Of a stretch of DNA of 64,000 bases, positions 12,418 to 23,609 are shown piece by piece (within the stretch, counting starts at the first letter, position 1; the number at the start of each line of letters is the position of its first letter). The notes under the pieces were generated by a model. That model was not told the DNA's origin, did not search any database, and saw only the letters and a program-made list of their open reading frames with translations. Source of the DNA: Gamarada debralockiae (taxonomy: Eukaryota; Ascomycota; Leotiomycetes; Helotiales; Hyphodiscaceae). The position numbers and the translations under genes are program-made. The DNA lies in assembly GCA_002803225.1 (NCBI GenBank), contig NXFV01002076.1, positions 143,050 through 207,049 on the forward strand. Direction: 5' to 3'.

Positions 12418-13167
12418 TCAAGCGCCAGCTTTCATTCTGCTCCTCGAGCCGTCATCACAGCTACTCCCTCCAACATACGCACCCTTCTTACCTGGGCATC
12501 TATCGCACTTCTTACCTGACCACTTGTCAAACTTCTGCCCAGCCCAGAAAGGGCAGGTCGGCAAGGAGCCCTTCTTCCATTCTTCTTCATCCAGTAACGA
12601 TGTTGCTTGGTGCATGGAAGCCCCAATCGAGTATATATGCAGAAGGGCTTATATAAAAAGCAAAGAAAGAAGGAAGTGGTAGATCTGCGGTTTGAATGAG
12701 ATGGCTGAAGGTTCGATATGTGGTTGTTGGGGGAGTGTTGTTCGGTGGATAGGGGTTGAATTGAACAATAGTCCTTGCCAGGATTCCACACTCAGGTAAC
12801 CCCACACTCTCCCTTATCCTTCCCATTCTTCTCCCCCTTCTCATCCACCTTAGTACCACAGATACACCTAGCACACCCGCCATATCGCTCAACATTGACT
12901 AGTCCCTCCCACTTAGGACACCGTTGCATCGTAAAAAAACTTGTTATCGTCGCACCATCACTCCATTTGTGTGCCGCAGCTGTATTGTGGACATTGGACT
13001 TTGCACATTTTGGATGTGGAAGGTTGAGGTGAAGGTTTAGTGGTGTTGGCGAGAGGAATGAGTGAAAGAGATGGAGGTTCTGGAGATGCTGGGGCTTGGG
13101 GATGTGATTTACAGTCAGAGATTGATTTGACAGAGGATAAGGACGAGTCTCTGAACCGCTGGATCAT
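12418..13167 (-). pseudogene. Possible cysteine-rich small-protein locus, frame broken
   Basis: Not recognised as a known family. On the minus strand three coding-like pieces occur in order. A Ser/Pro-rich stretch leads into MCKVQCPQYSCGTQ. A second piece in another frame contains RCPKWEGLVNVERYGG then CARCICGTK. A third (12615-12418) contains TCPFWAGQKFDKWSG then KKCDRCPGKKG. The last two share the pattern CPxW-(11 to 13 residues)-CxRC, so they look like two copies of one small Cys module. No clean GT-AG intron joins the pieces in frame, so this is either a decayed gene or a poorly resolved multi-intron one. The module similarity is seen directly; function is unknown. Confidence 0.25.
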
Positions 13168-13610
13168 TCACAGTTATCAGCCGATTTGAAGAATTCGGGT
13201 GGACGACTGGTGCATTGTGCGAGTTTGCATCATTGTTTTCATCCCATCACATCTGCGTTTGAAGGCTTATAGAGAGCGAGGAACTATTGCTGCCAGTTGT
13301 TGAGCCGAAACTACGCAGTCATTGAACACGCAAAGTTTGGCACACAGTCAAAATAATAAGAAAGTCCTCTGCAGAAGGATACTAGAGAAGATCAATTCCA
13401 TTCCTCAATCATTACAACTTGGTATAAACAAGCCAATCCTCGAAGTCTTGCCATACAACGGCTCTAGACCAAAACGCCACGCCTGCCTATATATTCACAA
13501 TACAGCACACAGCAGGCTGCAGAAAAGGTATACCGGTCCTATATGCTGCACTAGCAAGGACGTCCTCTCCCACAGCTCCTCCTCCAATCTAACTCCCACT
13601 GGACTTCGTC
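13168..13610. other. Intergenic, nothing recognised
   Basis: About 440 bp containing the probable 3' end of the mannosyltransferase gene. No coding signal was seen on either strand. Confidence 0.4.
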
Positions 13611-14656
13611 TCATGCCATCCGATCAACCAACTCATACCTCTCCTTCGCACTCCCCATCCTCCAAAACCCAAACATTCTCCGTCCTCCAGACGTCTTCCC
13701 TCTCCCCACTTTCATAACCCACATCGCCCACGCATACCAAAGACATCCTCCAACCACGCCTGCAATCGCAAATCCCGCAACAGTGAGCAACATCCAATGT
13801 TTGCCCATCCAGAAAATCGTCTGCGCGTCCTTCCCATGCCAGCTGCTTCCCTTCGCAATATTGAAGAAACTCCATTTGAAACCCTTATACTCGTCCGGCA
13901 TCAAGATCCTCACATGCTCCGCCGCAGGTCTCGTGGCGCGGATGTATTCTTTCCATATGACAGAAAGGAAGAGAGGACCGGTCGAATACATGACTGTGAT
14001 GTAGGGCATGAACCAGTGACGATTGTAGCTTTGTAACTTGTCGATTACCGTCAGGAAGAAAGGATGTTGAGGCACGGCGCCCATCGCATCGTTGGAAATT
14101 CCTGTAGGAACGGTACGACGTACCCATGCCGGGTAGGAGAGAAGGGGATCGAGGCGGCGATTGCAGCCATCGTCTAGATCGATGTATATGCCGCCGTAGA
14201 AGGCGAGCACAAAATAGCGGATTGCGTCGGCGCGTTGGATCGGGAAGGGGTAGTTATCGAAGGTGTCAAGGAACCAGGGGTATTCTGCTTTGATGAAGTC
14301 GCGGGACTTTTCGTCTGTCCAGAGCTGCGTTTCTATTAGCTCCTATCCTCTCCCTCATCCCATCCCGTCTAACGGACCTTATATTCATAATCCTCATGCA
14401 AATCAACGCACGATTGCTGCCCAGCCTTCCATTGCGCAGGAATAGAAGAATTGATATACGTCTGATGAATGATCTTCGGTATCAATTGCGTACGGTTATC
14501 GATGAGGTCTGATCCCGGCGCTGGGATTTCCGCGCGGGCAATGGCATCTGCGGCGCCGTCTTCGAAGAGTAGGGAGATCAGTGTGCTGAAGGCGTTGAGG
14601 AGGAAGCCGATTACTATCAAGTTGATAACGAGGAAGATGATCGTTCCGCGCCTCAT
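13611..14656 (-). CDS. SUR1: Inositolphosphoceramide mannosyltransferase (SUR1/CSH1 type)
   Basis: Predicted Golgi membrane glycosyltransferase that adds mannose from GDP-mannose to inositolphosphoceramide, forming MIPC. Two exons (14656-14378 and 14324-13611) separated by a 53-bp intron give 330 codons. The N-terminal anchor is at residues 5-28 (IIFLVINLIVIGFLLNAF). The sugar-transferase domain has KIIHQTY, then YPFPIQRADAIRYFVL, then the DXD motif YIDLDD at about residues 142-145. A second membrane segment near the C-terminus (LLTVAGFAIAGVVGG) is followed by a basic tail, as in the Sur1/Csh1/Och1-like family. A GDP-mannose transporter lies 3.6 kb away, which is probably coincidence. Family assignment is firm; the exact sphingolipid acceptor is inferred. 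Confidence 0.85.
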
Positions 14657-15720
14657 CGTGGCTATCGATTATAGGGATTGAGAGGTGATGAAATGTGTAG
14701 AATGAATTGGGAACCCTCCCGTATGTACAAGAAGCCGTAGGTTGTTAGGACTGCATCGAATAAAGAATGTCTAGGGGTTCGTCGAATCGGGGTTGGTAGA
14801 AAATACAATTTCAATCGCCAAGAACGTCTAGGGTTTTTCGCAATCTCGCTCTCGGACTCTCCCGCAAAGTCTCTCGGAAGAATAAACACGAAGTCAAAAG
14901 GTCTATGAATTAAGAGGGTTTTGAGGGAGTGGAGAAGGCCAGAAAATATATGCAATCGTCGTATGTGGATTAAAATGGAAAGGAGTTCGCCGTCACTCTG
15001 CAGTCAGATATCGCTAAATGACCTTTTTTCTACGGCCAGGGACTGTCAGCCTTCTTGGCTTCTTCGGATTCGCTTGCACCGCCCGCCGCCAACAGCGTTC
15101 TCCTTACCTTTACAGGAAAGGTACGTTCATTTATTTCTGTCAACCAAATTTCGTTCAGTTTAGTAGCCAAATTTCTTCGGTTCCGGCGTTGAACGCCGTA
15201 CCTCCGAGTTGGTAGCACACAAACGTTTTGCTGGGCCCCGTGGCTCTGAACATCTCAGCCTTTTCATGCACCAGCTTCAACTTCGCACCCTATGATTGGA
15301 CAGCCTTCATTGATTTCTCGATTACCTCTCCCAACGCGTGGCCATCGACGCAGTGTCATTCAAAGACCGATGACCGAGGTTCCAAATGATTATTTAATAC
15401 GGAAACTTTGGGGGGCTACCGCACAGTTCACAGAAGCCTGCTTTTGGCACTTATGCATATCGGATTTTGTGTCCTGCCGACCTGCCGACGACGTCGGACC
15501 CAAAGCTCGGATGCCAGAGTTTTGGGCAACGGACATACTTGAGCCCGTTATCGCTGATATTTACACACTGTGTTGCTTTTTCCAAGATGCACATCCGGAT
15601 CATCCGAGTATAACCACAGAATTCCAGTTGAAGCCAACCATGAGAAGATGGATAGAGAAGCACGTTTTGCCTTCATCACGTGTGCTTGAACGTGATCAAT
15701 ATCAGAGTTGAGTTCTGTAT
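14657..15720. other. Intergenic, no convincing gene
   Basis: About 1.06 kb between two minus-strand genes, including the mannosyltransferase promoter. A plus-strand open stretch of 139 codons at 15292-15711 has no recognisable motif and runs up to the MMM1 stop. It was not called. Confidence 0.45.
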
Positions 15721-17019
15721 TCAGGTCATGTTAAGACCTGACATGCTCCCCGGCATACTACCCGGCATAGCATATTCCTCCCCCCTGGCTCTCCTCCTCC
15801 ATCTCAAGCCCTCCTGCTCCATCCTCTCCACGTCCGCTCTCGCCCTAGCTTCAGCCTCAACCTCTCTCCGCGCTTCCTCCCTTAAATCCCGCTCCATCTC
15901 TTTCCCCTTCGCGCGACTCATACTCGCTGGTTCTGAACTCGTATCATCACCACCCCTGGTATTCTTCTTTCTAGGCCACAAACTTGGGAGTTCAATCTGC
16001 TGAAACCGTGGCTCAACACACCTCTCATCAACCCACGTATGTATCCTAGCCTCCACCAGCTGCGCAATCTTCGGTACATCCTGTAACCTCGATCTACTGC
16101 CAACCAAACTGCGGATAGAGAGATCAAGTCTGTAATCATCCAGAAAACTAAATGCCAGCGTCGTAGCATTCAACGGACTCCCCGGAATGAAGGAGATAGA
16201 CAATGTTCCACTGAATCTCACCACAGACACCGCCAGCGCAACTGGCAAGACCGCAACCAAAGGCCTAGGATAATTGAGCAGCAGTTTCGTCTCCAAAGCC
16301 AACGTGATGAAATCACTCAAATCCACATCCATCCTAGCCTGTAGCCGTCCATGTTCCCTACTACCTCCCCCAACACCTTCCCCCCTGTTTCCCGAAGCCG
16401 CAAACCCATCTTCATCCACAGGTATAACCCTACAATTACTGAAAATGGGGAAATCCTCCCCAAGACTCAATTCCGTGATTTTAATCTCATCCAGAAAATC
16501 CGGTCTTGACGTCCCGTTTAACGCTTTTGTAAGGCTGGTGAGGATGGCATCGTCGTGCTGCGCATCTGCTCTGAATTGTGCTATCGTCTGCGCAATGAGA
16601 ACATTAAACCAGTCCAAGCTTTCCGGCTGGTGCGAATCCACATTATAATACGTTTTGCTCAATATAGTATTTGTTGTGAGCGGCGGCGGATTTCGTAGGA
16701 TGGAAGAACGCTTTTTGTTTAAGGGCTGAGAGGGATTGCGTGGGGTTGAGGAGCGGAGGGTAAGGAGAGAGCGTTTGTGTGCTAGGGTTCGAGAACGTCG
16801 TTCGGTGGCTCGTAGGGCGGCAGTTACGTCGGGAGAGGGAGGGTCGCCGAAGATGAAGAATTTGATGAATGCGCCGATTAGGATTACGATTGAGAGTTGG
16901 CCTAGGAGGAGGCCTTGGGTGAATGAGAGGCTGGGGATGTCAGATTGTGGTGGATGTAGCTTGGGTTTGACGGCTTACGAGGATTCCGTCTTGGGGAGCG
17001 GCACATCTGGGGTGGACAT
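15721..17019 (-). CDS. MMM1: Maintenance of mitochondrial morphology protein 1 (ERMES subunit)
   Basis: ER-membrane subunit of the ERMES complex that tethers ER to mitochondria and moves phospholipids. Exon 1 (17019-16979, 41 nt) starts [13 protein letters not shown] and is joined by a 48-bp intron to exon 2 (16930-15721), giving 416 codons. One transmembrane segment is at about residues 19-42 ([20 protein letters not shown]), followed by a basic linker. The lipid-binding SMP domain begins at [21 protein letters not shown]. Its later part contains [11 protein letters not shown], then [20 protein letters not shown]. The tail is charged and Arg/Glu-rich. The start was placed upstream because the membrane segment and linker only appear once the short first exon is included. 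Confidence 0.95.
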
Positions 17020-17539
17020 TTTGGAAGTTTGCTATAATTCCCTTATCACAGCATCGTTCCGCCTAAAGTTGGCAAACCAGAGCTTGATAGATCCAAGTTG
17101 GTTGTAATTGGTGTAAATATCGAGACCAGCTCAGTCACTGAAAATGTTCCTAAGATCGAAACGCGAATGAAGTTTCGTCGACGCGACCCAAAACGTCATT
17201 GGCTCAGCCCAGGCGAACGTAGATCTCCCGCTTCAGCCTCATCCCAAATCCCATTTCTGTTTTTATCCCATCCCTCTCTACGTAAATTTACATAAACATA
17301 ACAATCCTTTCATCATAGCAAAACTTCAGCCCCTTCCTCCGGATCCCAAGATCTCCACGCTCAGCCTAAAACCCCACACCATGGCCTCCCGTAAATCCTA
17401 CCCAAACAGCTGACGGACGAGGTCAATAACGTAGACATTCTGAAATACCTGGAGGTCAAACTTATCTTTCAAATTTCCGAGCGAGGGGTTCCGACCGCAA
17501 GTTGCGAATTTGTACTATGAATAGACATTTTGTTAGCAG
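17020..17539. other. Intergenic upstream of MMM1
   Basis: Holds the MMM1 promoter. From about 17382 a plus-strand ATG and some coding-like codons (TDEVNNVDILKYLE in one frame) occur, possibly the decayed 5' part of the thioesterase-like relic that follows. Confidence 0.35.
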
Positions 17540-17758
17540 CGGGACAATTCATGGAAGGATCTCGGTCTGATTATTGATTCAGCATGTTTTCTGGCTGTTA
17601 TTCCGACGTTGGAACCTCGGTAGGGAACGGCGACTGTTACGTCTTCTTTCCAGATACCGGGGTCGGTGCAGGGGGAGGGCAAGAAATATGAGGTTGAGGC
17701 GCGGGTGGTGAAGAGGGGGAAGAATGTGGTGTTTTTGTGCAGGGAAGGTGATATGTGA
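17540..17758 (+). pseudogene. Thioesterase-like (hot-dog fold) relic
   Basis: One frame reads KDLGLIIDSACFLAV, IPTLEPR, a TAG stop at 17621, then GTATVTSSFQI and, after a short stretch, KKYEVEARVVKRGKNVVFLC before stopping at 17756. The order of an Asp-containing helix, a GTATV strand and a VEARVVKRGK strand resembles the PaaI/ACOT13-type acyl-CoA thioesterase core. A TTAGCAG acceptor-like site precedes it. With the internal stop and no intact N-terminus this is most likely a broken gene. Identification rests on about 60 residues and is tentative. Confidence 0.3.
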
Positions 17759-18236
17759 GGGGAAACTGATTGCGAGGGGGAAATCTTGCGAAGATTATTA
17801 CTGAGGGAAAGAAAGGGGAGAAAGGATAAAGAGTAAATTGTGATGGAAGTCCTGTCATCCTCAGTCATAGAAATTCTATACTGAACGTAGAGGCGCCACG
17901 AAGATAGACAGTAGAGCTTGTAATTCTTGTCTAGATTTCCATTACTCATAGTACGAATTGCCAATACCCTTACAATATGCGTCATGATTCAGAAAAAAAA
18001 AAACACGGCTCTCTGGTCCAGCTTCTAGAGCCTTGCAAAAAGGACTACGCCAAGACCATTTCTGATGTGATGATCTTTCCCTACCGCCCTTCTAAAAGTG
18101 CAGAACAAAGGAAAACATTATGATACAAGTAAGAAGATCTTCAACGCCCTGGAGCTATCTCTTATTCGAACTCGCTGAAGACCGGGAGCACTCACGGTGC
18201 TCAAGAAGCGAAGCCAAGCGGCCTCATGCGGTAACC
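17759..18236. other. Intergenic, nothing recognised
   Basis: Contains the 3' flank of the GDP-mannose transporter gene and an A-rich run near 17993. No coding signal was seen. Confidence 0.45.
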
Positions 18237-19590
18237 TCAAGATTGTGAGGCATCACGACTGCTCTGAGAGCTGGCGCTCATGACAGGCTGTTGGGTGGGC
18301 AGTGACATCTTGTTCATCGCAGTTTGCCTAACCTTCGCCCATGCGTACACGATACCGCTAATGAACCCAATGATGATAGCTGACACACTTCCAAATGTGA
18401 CGGGGGCTTTGAAGAAGATCAAACCACTGACTGCAATAGGCAGCTTGTTAAGAGCTCCAACCATCGAATATGTAGTGGAGGATGTGACACGGATACACCA
18501 GGCTGAGCAGTACGAGATGAAAATCGTGGCGAGACCGGAGTAGACCATTCCGACCATCAGGCTGTTTCGGGACTCGACGGGGAAGTTTTTCAAGAGGTTG
18601 TCGCGGGTCCAGTTTTCGAAGATGAAAGAGCAGACGAAGAGAACAGGGATGGTAAGAAGATTGTTGTAGAACATCGCTAATAAACGTTAGAACCCAATAT
18701 CCAGTTCTTAGGGCTCTAGGAGAACTTACTGTCCCAATCCTTGAAGTTCATCTTCTTGATGACCTTGCGCATAGAAAGAACATATGTTGCAGTGCAGAAA
18801 ACGTTCATTCCCATCCAAGCATATCCCGCATTCAACGTCGACAGAGCCAACGCAGCCTCAGTGGTCTGCCCCTCAGTGCTGTCATAAAGCGCATGTTGAA
18901 TATCCGCCCAAGCTGCAACAACGGAGCTGAGAACCATAAGTCCAAAGGAAAATAGGGCTGATGCAGTGACACTTCCTCCAAACCACAAAACCTCGCCGTA
19001 TGCAATAACAATGATTGTCAAGTTCTTGAAGATTGTGTAGACCGGGACAGAAAGGAATTGGAGAGCCTTGGTACTGGTATAGATCATGCCAACGAGGAGG
19101 AGGGAGATGGGGAACCCTGCATGTAGAATTAGCATCCATGTATTTTTCAGAAGGTGGGAGCCTTACATGTTTTTGCCTTCTTTGTGTCAAATGGTGCGAG
19201 GTTCGTAATCATCCCCAGTTGTTTGCAGATCATAATAGCAATAATACAGACCACGGACTACCATCTCATCAGTATCCCTCCGTCTAATGGCTCTTTCATC
19301 AAGGTTTAACGTACCTGAATGGCAAGGTAAAAGAAGTTCAAATTCCAGTTGGGACCCGACACACAGTACTTGTTGGTAACTGTCATAGAAATGGATGCCA
19401 AACAATACGCTAGAATCGAGATGGGAGGACTATTCGAGATGTTCGAGACAGGTATTATCCCTCCAGCTTTGCCCGAATTTGATCTCGAAATGAATGGTTC
19501 TCGTTGGGATGGCGATGACCGCCCGCTGAAGTCGCGCATCTCATGCTCGGGCATCTTGATGGTATAATCTTCATTCTTCTTGTCATCCAT
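18237..19590 (-). CDS. VRG4: GDP-mannose transporter
   Basis: Golgi membrane antiporter importing GDP-mannose for protein and sphingolipid mannosylation. Four exons (19590-19315, 19257-19167, 19116-18730, 18676-18237) give 397 codons, the normal length for fungal GMT/Vrg4. The hydrophilic N-terminus is followed by about ten membrane segments. Typical nucleotide-sugar-transporter sequences are [40 protein letters not shown] and the substrate-binding-region [16 protein letters not shown] (GALNK motif). The C-terminus is Ser/Gln-rich. Introns are 50-57 bp with good donors. It is divergent from the phosducin-like gene, with 576 bp between. Confidence 0.95.
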
Positions 19591-20166
19591 GGCTGCTTTC
19601 TAGAAACTGTGTTGCAAGATGGCGATTTCGAATTCGAGGTGCGCAAGCCCGTCAAAGGGGGATTCGGCGGATCGACACTGTCAAAAGACGAGTAGATGTC
19701 GGCTCGAATGGAGGGGCTTCAGTATCACCGAATCGTTCACTCCAGCTGAAACTATGAGCGAGTGCTGAAAGAGAGTCGTGCTTGGTCGTTTGAGGAGAAG
19801 TTCGTTGATGGGCAAATAATTTGGTTCTGGCCTTTCAAGCCCCGTATTCTTAGCCGAATCCTATTTTAGAAAGTCGTCAGGGATCTTGACGCAAGAGGCT
19901 CGTACAAGAGATCTGTTAGCAATTACTGGACTGCTTTGAACGTTTGGCTCTTTGCAAGTGTGTGAAGAAGAACAGAGATAAGCTGGATAGAAGTACCTCA
20001 ATTCGAGATCAACTAAACCGTTCTAATAATTCTGACAGCTGTAAAATCGAGGTTAAACACCCCTTTTCTAGCGTCGCGTAAACTTCCACCACGGGCTACG
20101 CGTCTTCCCTTCAATTCAGGCAAAACATTCATTTCCCACCTGTAACCACATCTCTCTCTACCCAAG
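19591..20166. promoter_or_regulatory. Divergent promoter region
   Basis: 576 bp separating the start codons of the GDP-mannose transporter (minus) and the phosducin-like gene (plus). It must hold both promoters. No specific element was identified. Confidence 0.5.
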
Positions 20167-20847
20167 ATGGCAAACCTCGATTCCCACGTAGCCTCCGTGC
20201 TCGATGCCTCTGGAGCCCATTCTGACGACGAAGATGCCCTCATTGCCTCCCTCGAAGATTCCCCCGCCCTCGATGCCTTCCGCGAGCAACGAATCCAGCA
20301 ATTGCACTCCGAATTCACGCGTGCGAAGGCGCAAAAGAGTCAAGGATTTGGCAATTATACTGAGATTAAGGAGGAGAAGGCTCTTATGGATATAACAACG
20401 GAGGTCAAATATGCTGTGGTGCATTTTGCGAAGGATGATTTTGCGAGATGTGGGACTATGGATATACATTTAGAGGTATAGACCCCGCCTTTTTCGAATA
20501 GTGGGAACGAAGCTAACGAGGGCAAATAGAGTCTGGCGCAAAAACATTTTGATACGAGATTTTTGAAGATGAATGTTGAGAATGCTCCTTTCTTGGTCAC
20601 GAAGCTGAAGATTCAAGTTCTGCCTTGTGTGTTGGCTTTCGTGAATGGAGTCAGTGTGGATCGCATTGTGGGATTTGAGGGTTTGGGATATACTCAGGAT
20701 ACTTTTACGACGAAGGATCTGGAAGGAAGACTTTTGAGTTCGGGTGTCATTCAGAGAGCGAAAGCGACTGGTGACGCGGATGCAGTGAAATGGGGTGTTA
20801 AGGCACCAAAGAAAGAGGAGAGCGATGATGACGATGATTGGGATTGA
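20167..20847 (+). CDS. PLP1: Phosducin-like / TXNDC9-type thioredoxin-fold protein
   Basis: Cytosolic thioredoxin-fold cochaperone; relatives (yeast Plp1, animal TXNDC9) modulate CCT-mediated folding of tubulin and actin. Two exons (20167-20475, 20530-20847) give 208 codons. The N-terminal helix contains EDALIASLED and LHSEFTRAKAQKSQGFGNY. The thioredoxin-like core reads KYAVVHFAKDDFARCGTMD with a single Cys instead of CxxC, then NAPFLVTKLKIQVLPCVLAF and the cis-Pro-like VLPC. It ends in an acidic tail, EESDDDDDWD, usual for this family. The absent CxxC implies no redox activity. Which phosducin-like subfamily it serves is inferred from length and tail. Confidence 0.88.
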
Positions 20848-21313
20848 AAGGACCACAGGCAAGTAGTGGTTCATATAAGGAGCGGCTTGGCAGTCTCGTC
20901 TATTGAGACGTCGGGAGCGACCTGGATTTGGAAATGGCACTCGGCCTTCGGATGAGCTTTAAGAAGTCTTCCCTCATGGTGCAGCGTCATTATGGCCAAG
21001 GCGCGAGCTGAAGTCGACACGAACCTCCATAGATGGCGGGCGACGAGAAGTGATCAATCACGAATATGGATACGGAATCTTAGAGCAGGCAAAGGGATGG
21101 TATTTCTGCTGTCTCCCAAATTCAGACCCGCTTGTACATTGAAATATCCCAGAGAACAACGCTGAATCGCAACAACCAAACAAGTGCCCCGAGCGCCTTT
21201 GCATACACCTCTTCAAATGCTCCATCAATGGCCTCCAACACTTCCCTGGAATCTTCTCTAAATCCGCCGCTGCCAAAATCACGTTTTCTCCAACTCCACT
21301 TCAACAAGAGTAT
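20848..21313. other. Intergenic, weak coding signal
   Basis: Lies between the convergent phosducin-like gene and the GGAGN protein. On the minus strand at 21122-21307 a 60-codon stretch contains EVLEAIDGAFEEVYAKALGA and a hydrophobic segment. It has no ATG and no clear splice link to the upstream gene, so it was left uncalled. Confidence 0.35.
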
Positions 21314-21859
21314 TCAACACTTGACAGCAAATCCATCATAGCAATCAGCGGACCTCGCATCAAGGACTGTCTCCCTCTCGATCGTAGGGAGTTTCCTCTG
21401 CCACGCCTGGAAAAGACTAACCCTCTGATTCCTCGCCTGCCACTTTTCCGCAATTTTCTCTTTAATCCTATCCGCACCACTCAGCTTCTCACTCATCTTC
21501 CCACTTGACATGAAACTACTACTCGACGACAAACTCGAACTCGCAAAACTCCCATCGTCGCTCGAAGTACGGTTTCCAGCTTCTCCAATGCCATGATGCC
21601 AACTCGTCGCAGCACTGCCCCGTCTGAGCTGGCTGCGTTCGAAATTCTCTTCTATGGAAAGGGAGGCACTGTCTTGAGAGCTGGTGCCAGTGTAGAATAC
21701 CCCGGTTGACTCTGTGCGAGTTGTGCGTGGTGGGCAAGGGATGGGTGTGCTTGAGGTGAATTTGTGGCTTGGGATGTAGTTTCCTGCTCCTCCGAGGCCG
21801 AATTTGACGTATGAACGTGCGTTGGGCATGAGTGGTGTGTTGTCTGTGTATATGGACAT
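21314..21859 (-). CDS. Small GGAGN-motif protein (DUF3602/Par32-like)
   Basis: Function not established. A single open frame of 181 codons begins MSIYTDNTPLMPNARSY. It contains FGLGGAGNYIPS, resembling the GRGGAGN repeat of the fungal DUF3602 family; yeast Par32, a regulator of ammonium transporters under TOR control, belongs there. Most of the rest is Ser/Thr-rich and looks disordered (SSLSSSSSFMSSGKMS). A basic amphipathic stretch follows, GADRIKEKIAEKWQARNQRV. Only one copy of the motif is present where family members usually have several, so the assignment is tentative. The start is the first ATG. No introns or membrane segments are visible. Confidence 0.55.
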   Translation of the reverse strand: MSIYTDNTPLMPNARSYVKFGLGGAGNYIPSHKFTSSTPIPCPPRTTRTESTGVFYTGTSSQDSASLSIEENFERSQLRRGSAATSWHHGIGEAGNRTSSDDGSFASSSLSSSSSFMSSGKMSEKLSGADRIKEKIAEKWQARNQRVSLFQAWQRKLPTIERETVLDARSADCYDGFAVKC

Positions 21860-23609
21860 GATTGCGGTTGATGATGAGGCTGAGGAATGAAGAGGGAAGG
21901 ACGAAAGTCGGTGCTTATGAAGCTAATGAGAGAACCAAAAATGATTCTCGAAGCTGATGAAATATAAACGAGGAAGTCTTGGTTCAAGAGATCTTACGTC
22001 AAAATTTCAGAATGCGTGGAGGATTGATGGGGAGTAAGATATTGGATGTGAGACTCAAATGGAGGGGTAGACCTTATATACTACCTCCACAACGCGGTTA
22101 AGAAGTCCAAGCAGGAGGTCCTTGCCATCATCCAAGCCTCCGTTCAAAAATGCAGCAACATCAAGGCTGAGCTCAATCTCCTGCATATTTCCCGAATATT
22201 ATCTCAGATGCGCGGACCCCGTAAACAAGCGCCAATGACTTTCGTTGGAAGGGCATTTGCAGCTCTGACCTGTCTGCATATCACTTGGCGCCACCAGATC
22301 CACGATCCCCGTAAACAAACACTAATTGTTTTTCGCATCATCCCCATCCCATTTAACTTTGAGAGGGTAGCATTTGAGTCTTGACAGTCCCGAGCTCAGC
22401 TTAGCGCTAGATGGGGAAACCGCGACTCTGTAAAGCAGAGCATCAACGCTACTTCAGAACATCATCCTTGCGAAGATCATAAAAGAGAAATGATTGGGAC
22501 AAGGTACGACTCTTACCGAAACTTCATCGACGAATAATATGCCATACACTTGGCCAGCCATGAAGGCATGCCTAGTCGAACCATCGTGACGGGAATGGCA
22601 TTCGGTCTGTGGTGAGAAAGAGTGAGAAATTGCCTGGGTGCCATGCACTCACGACATTTCAGCAAGCCATTTTACGCATCCAGATCTGCGCGAGCAGAGA
22701 AGGGGAGTTCTGACCAATGGGAAAAGGGATCGACGGAACAGCCGAGAAAAAAGCTGACTGATGCGTGCGAGGCTAAGAACGCTAAGGTACTAGTCACTGG
22801 ACAGGAGGCTACAAAAGGCTCTAGGGCTTGAGACATCTGTGTGACAGATGCGGTGGCTTTCGGGACCTCCATGGTGGTAAAGAGTAAATTCCCATCTGTT
22901 TGTGGTTGTGTTCTTTGTACCTTGGGTTGGGTAGCTCATGATACTTGTAGAAAGGAAGGGCTTTGGTAGGGGCTGAAACGAGGACGCTTGCGGAGACTCC
23001 GGCTGCATCGTTCAGTTGAGCTTGTGAGGAGATGAAGTCGGGATTGTAAGGGTGGGGATTAAAAGACCTAAAGTGGCCTCAAAGTCTTGGCACTTGATCT
23101 GCTGGAAAGAATGTTGACTAGGTATGACCTTCTTATTATCAGCCTCGCCGCCTCGGGTATGCCCAGTGGCTTTCCGGGCTTCTTTCCTTTACACGGTGTG
23201 CCCCTGGGATAGGGCAACAAGTGACGCCCCTTTCATCATCTCGTGGAGGAGATTGTTTGGTTGTACTTGACCTCCGTACGCTTCGGAGATATCAGCCCTC
23301 CTCCTCTAGACAGCTGTCCCCGATATTCACTTAGAAGTTCTTTCTGTTAAGAACTGAGATCAATCATTGCACCAAGAAACAGGAAGTACGAGATAACACT
23401 TCTCGGAATTTTTAATAATTAGTCAAGACAAGGACCGACTTCCTCCGCGAGTACAATTGCAGAACCAAAAACAAAATAAAACACTCAATACAACCGCTAA
23501 AGCCAAAATGCTGAACTCCAAACCCATGCTCTATCCGTCGCTAGCCATTAAGGAACGTTAAGTATAAATCATAACCACCATCAGTCATACTAGTCATTAA
23601 CTAAGCATC
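21860..23609. other. Intergenic, no gene recognised
   Basis: About 1.75 kb between two minus-strand genes. The proximal part is the promoter of the GGAGN protein. Short open stretches on both strands show no motif. The part adjoining the cupin gene (23400-23609) is its 3' flank. Confidence 0.5.

Noticed and set aside
12363..12656. 97-codon plus-strand open frame
   Set aside because: Low-complexity Ser/Pro/His wording typical of antisense translation; overlaps the Cys-rich modules read on the minus strand.
15292..15711. 139-codon plus-strand open frame upstream of the MMM1 stop
   Set aside because: No recognisable domain, no splice continuation and no supporting context.
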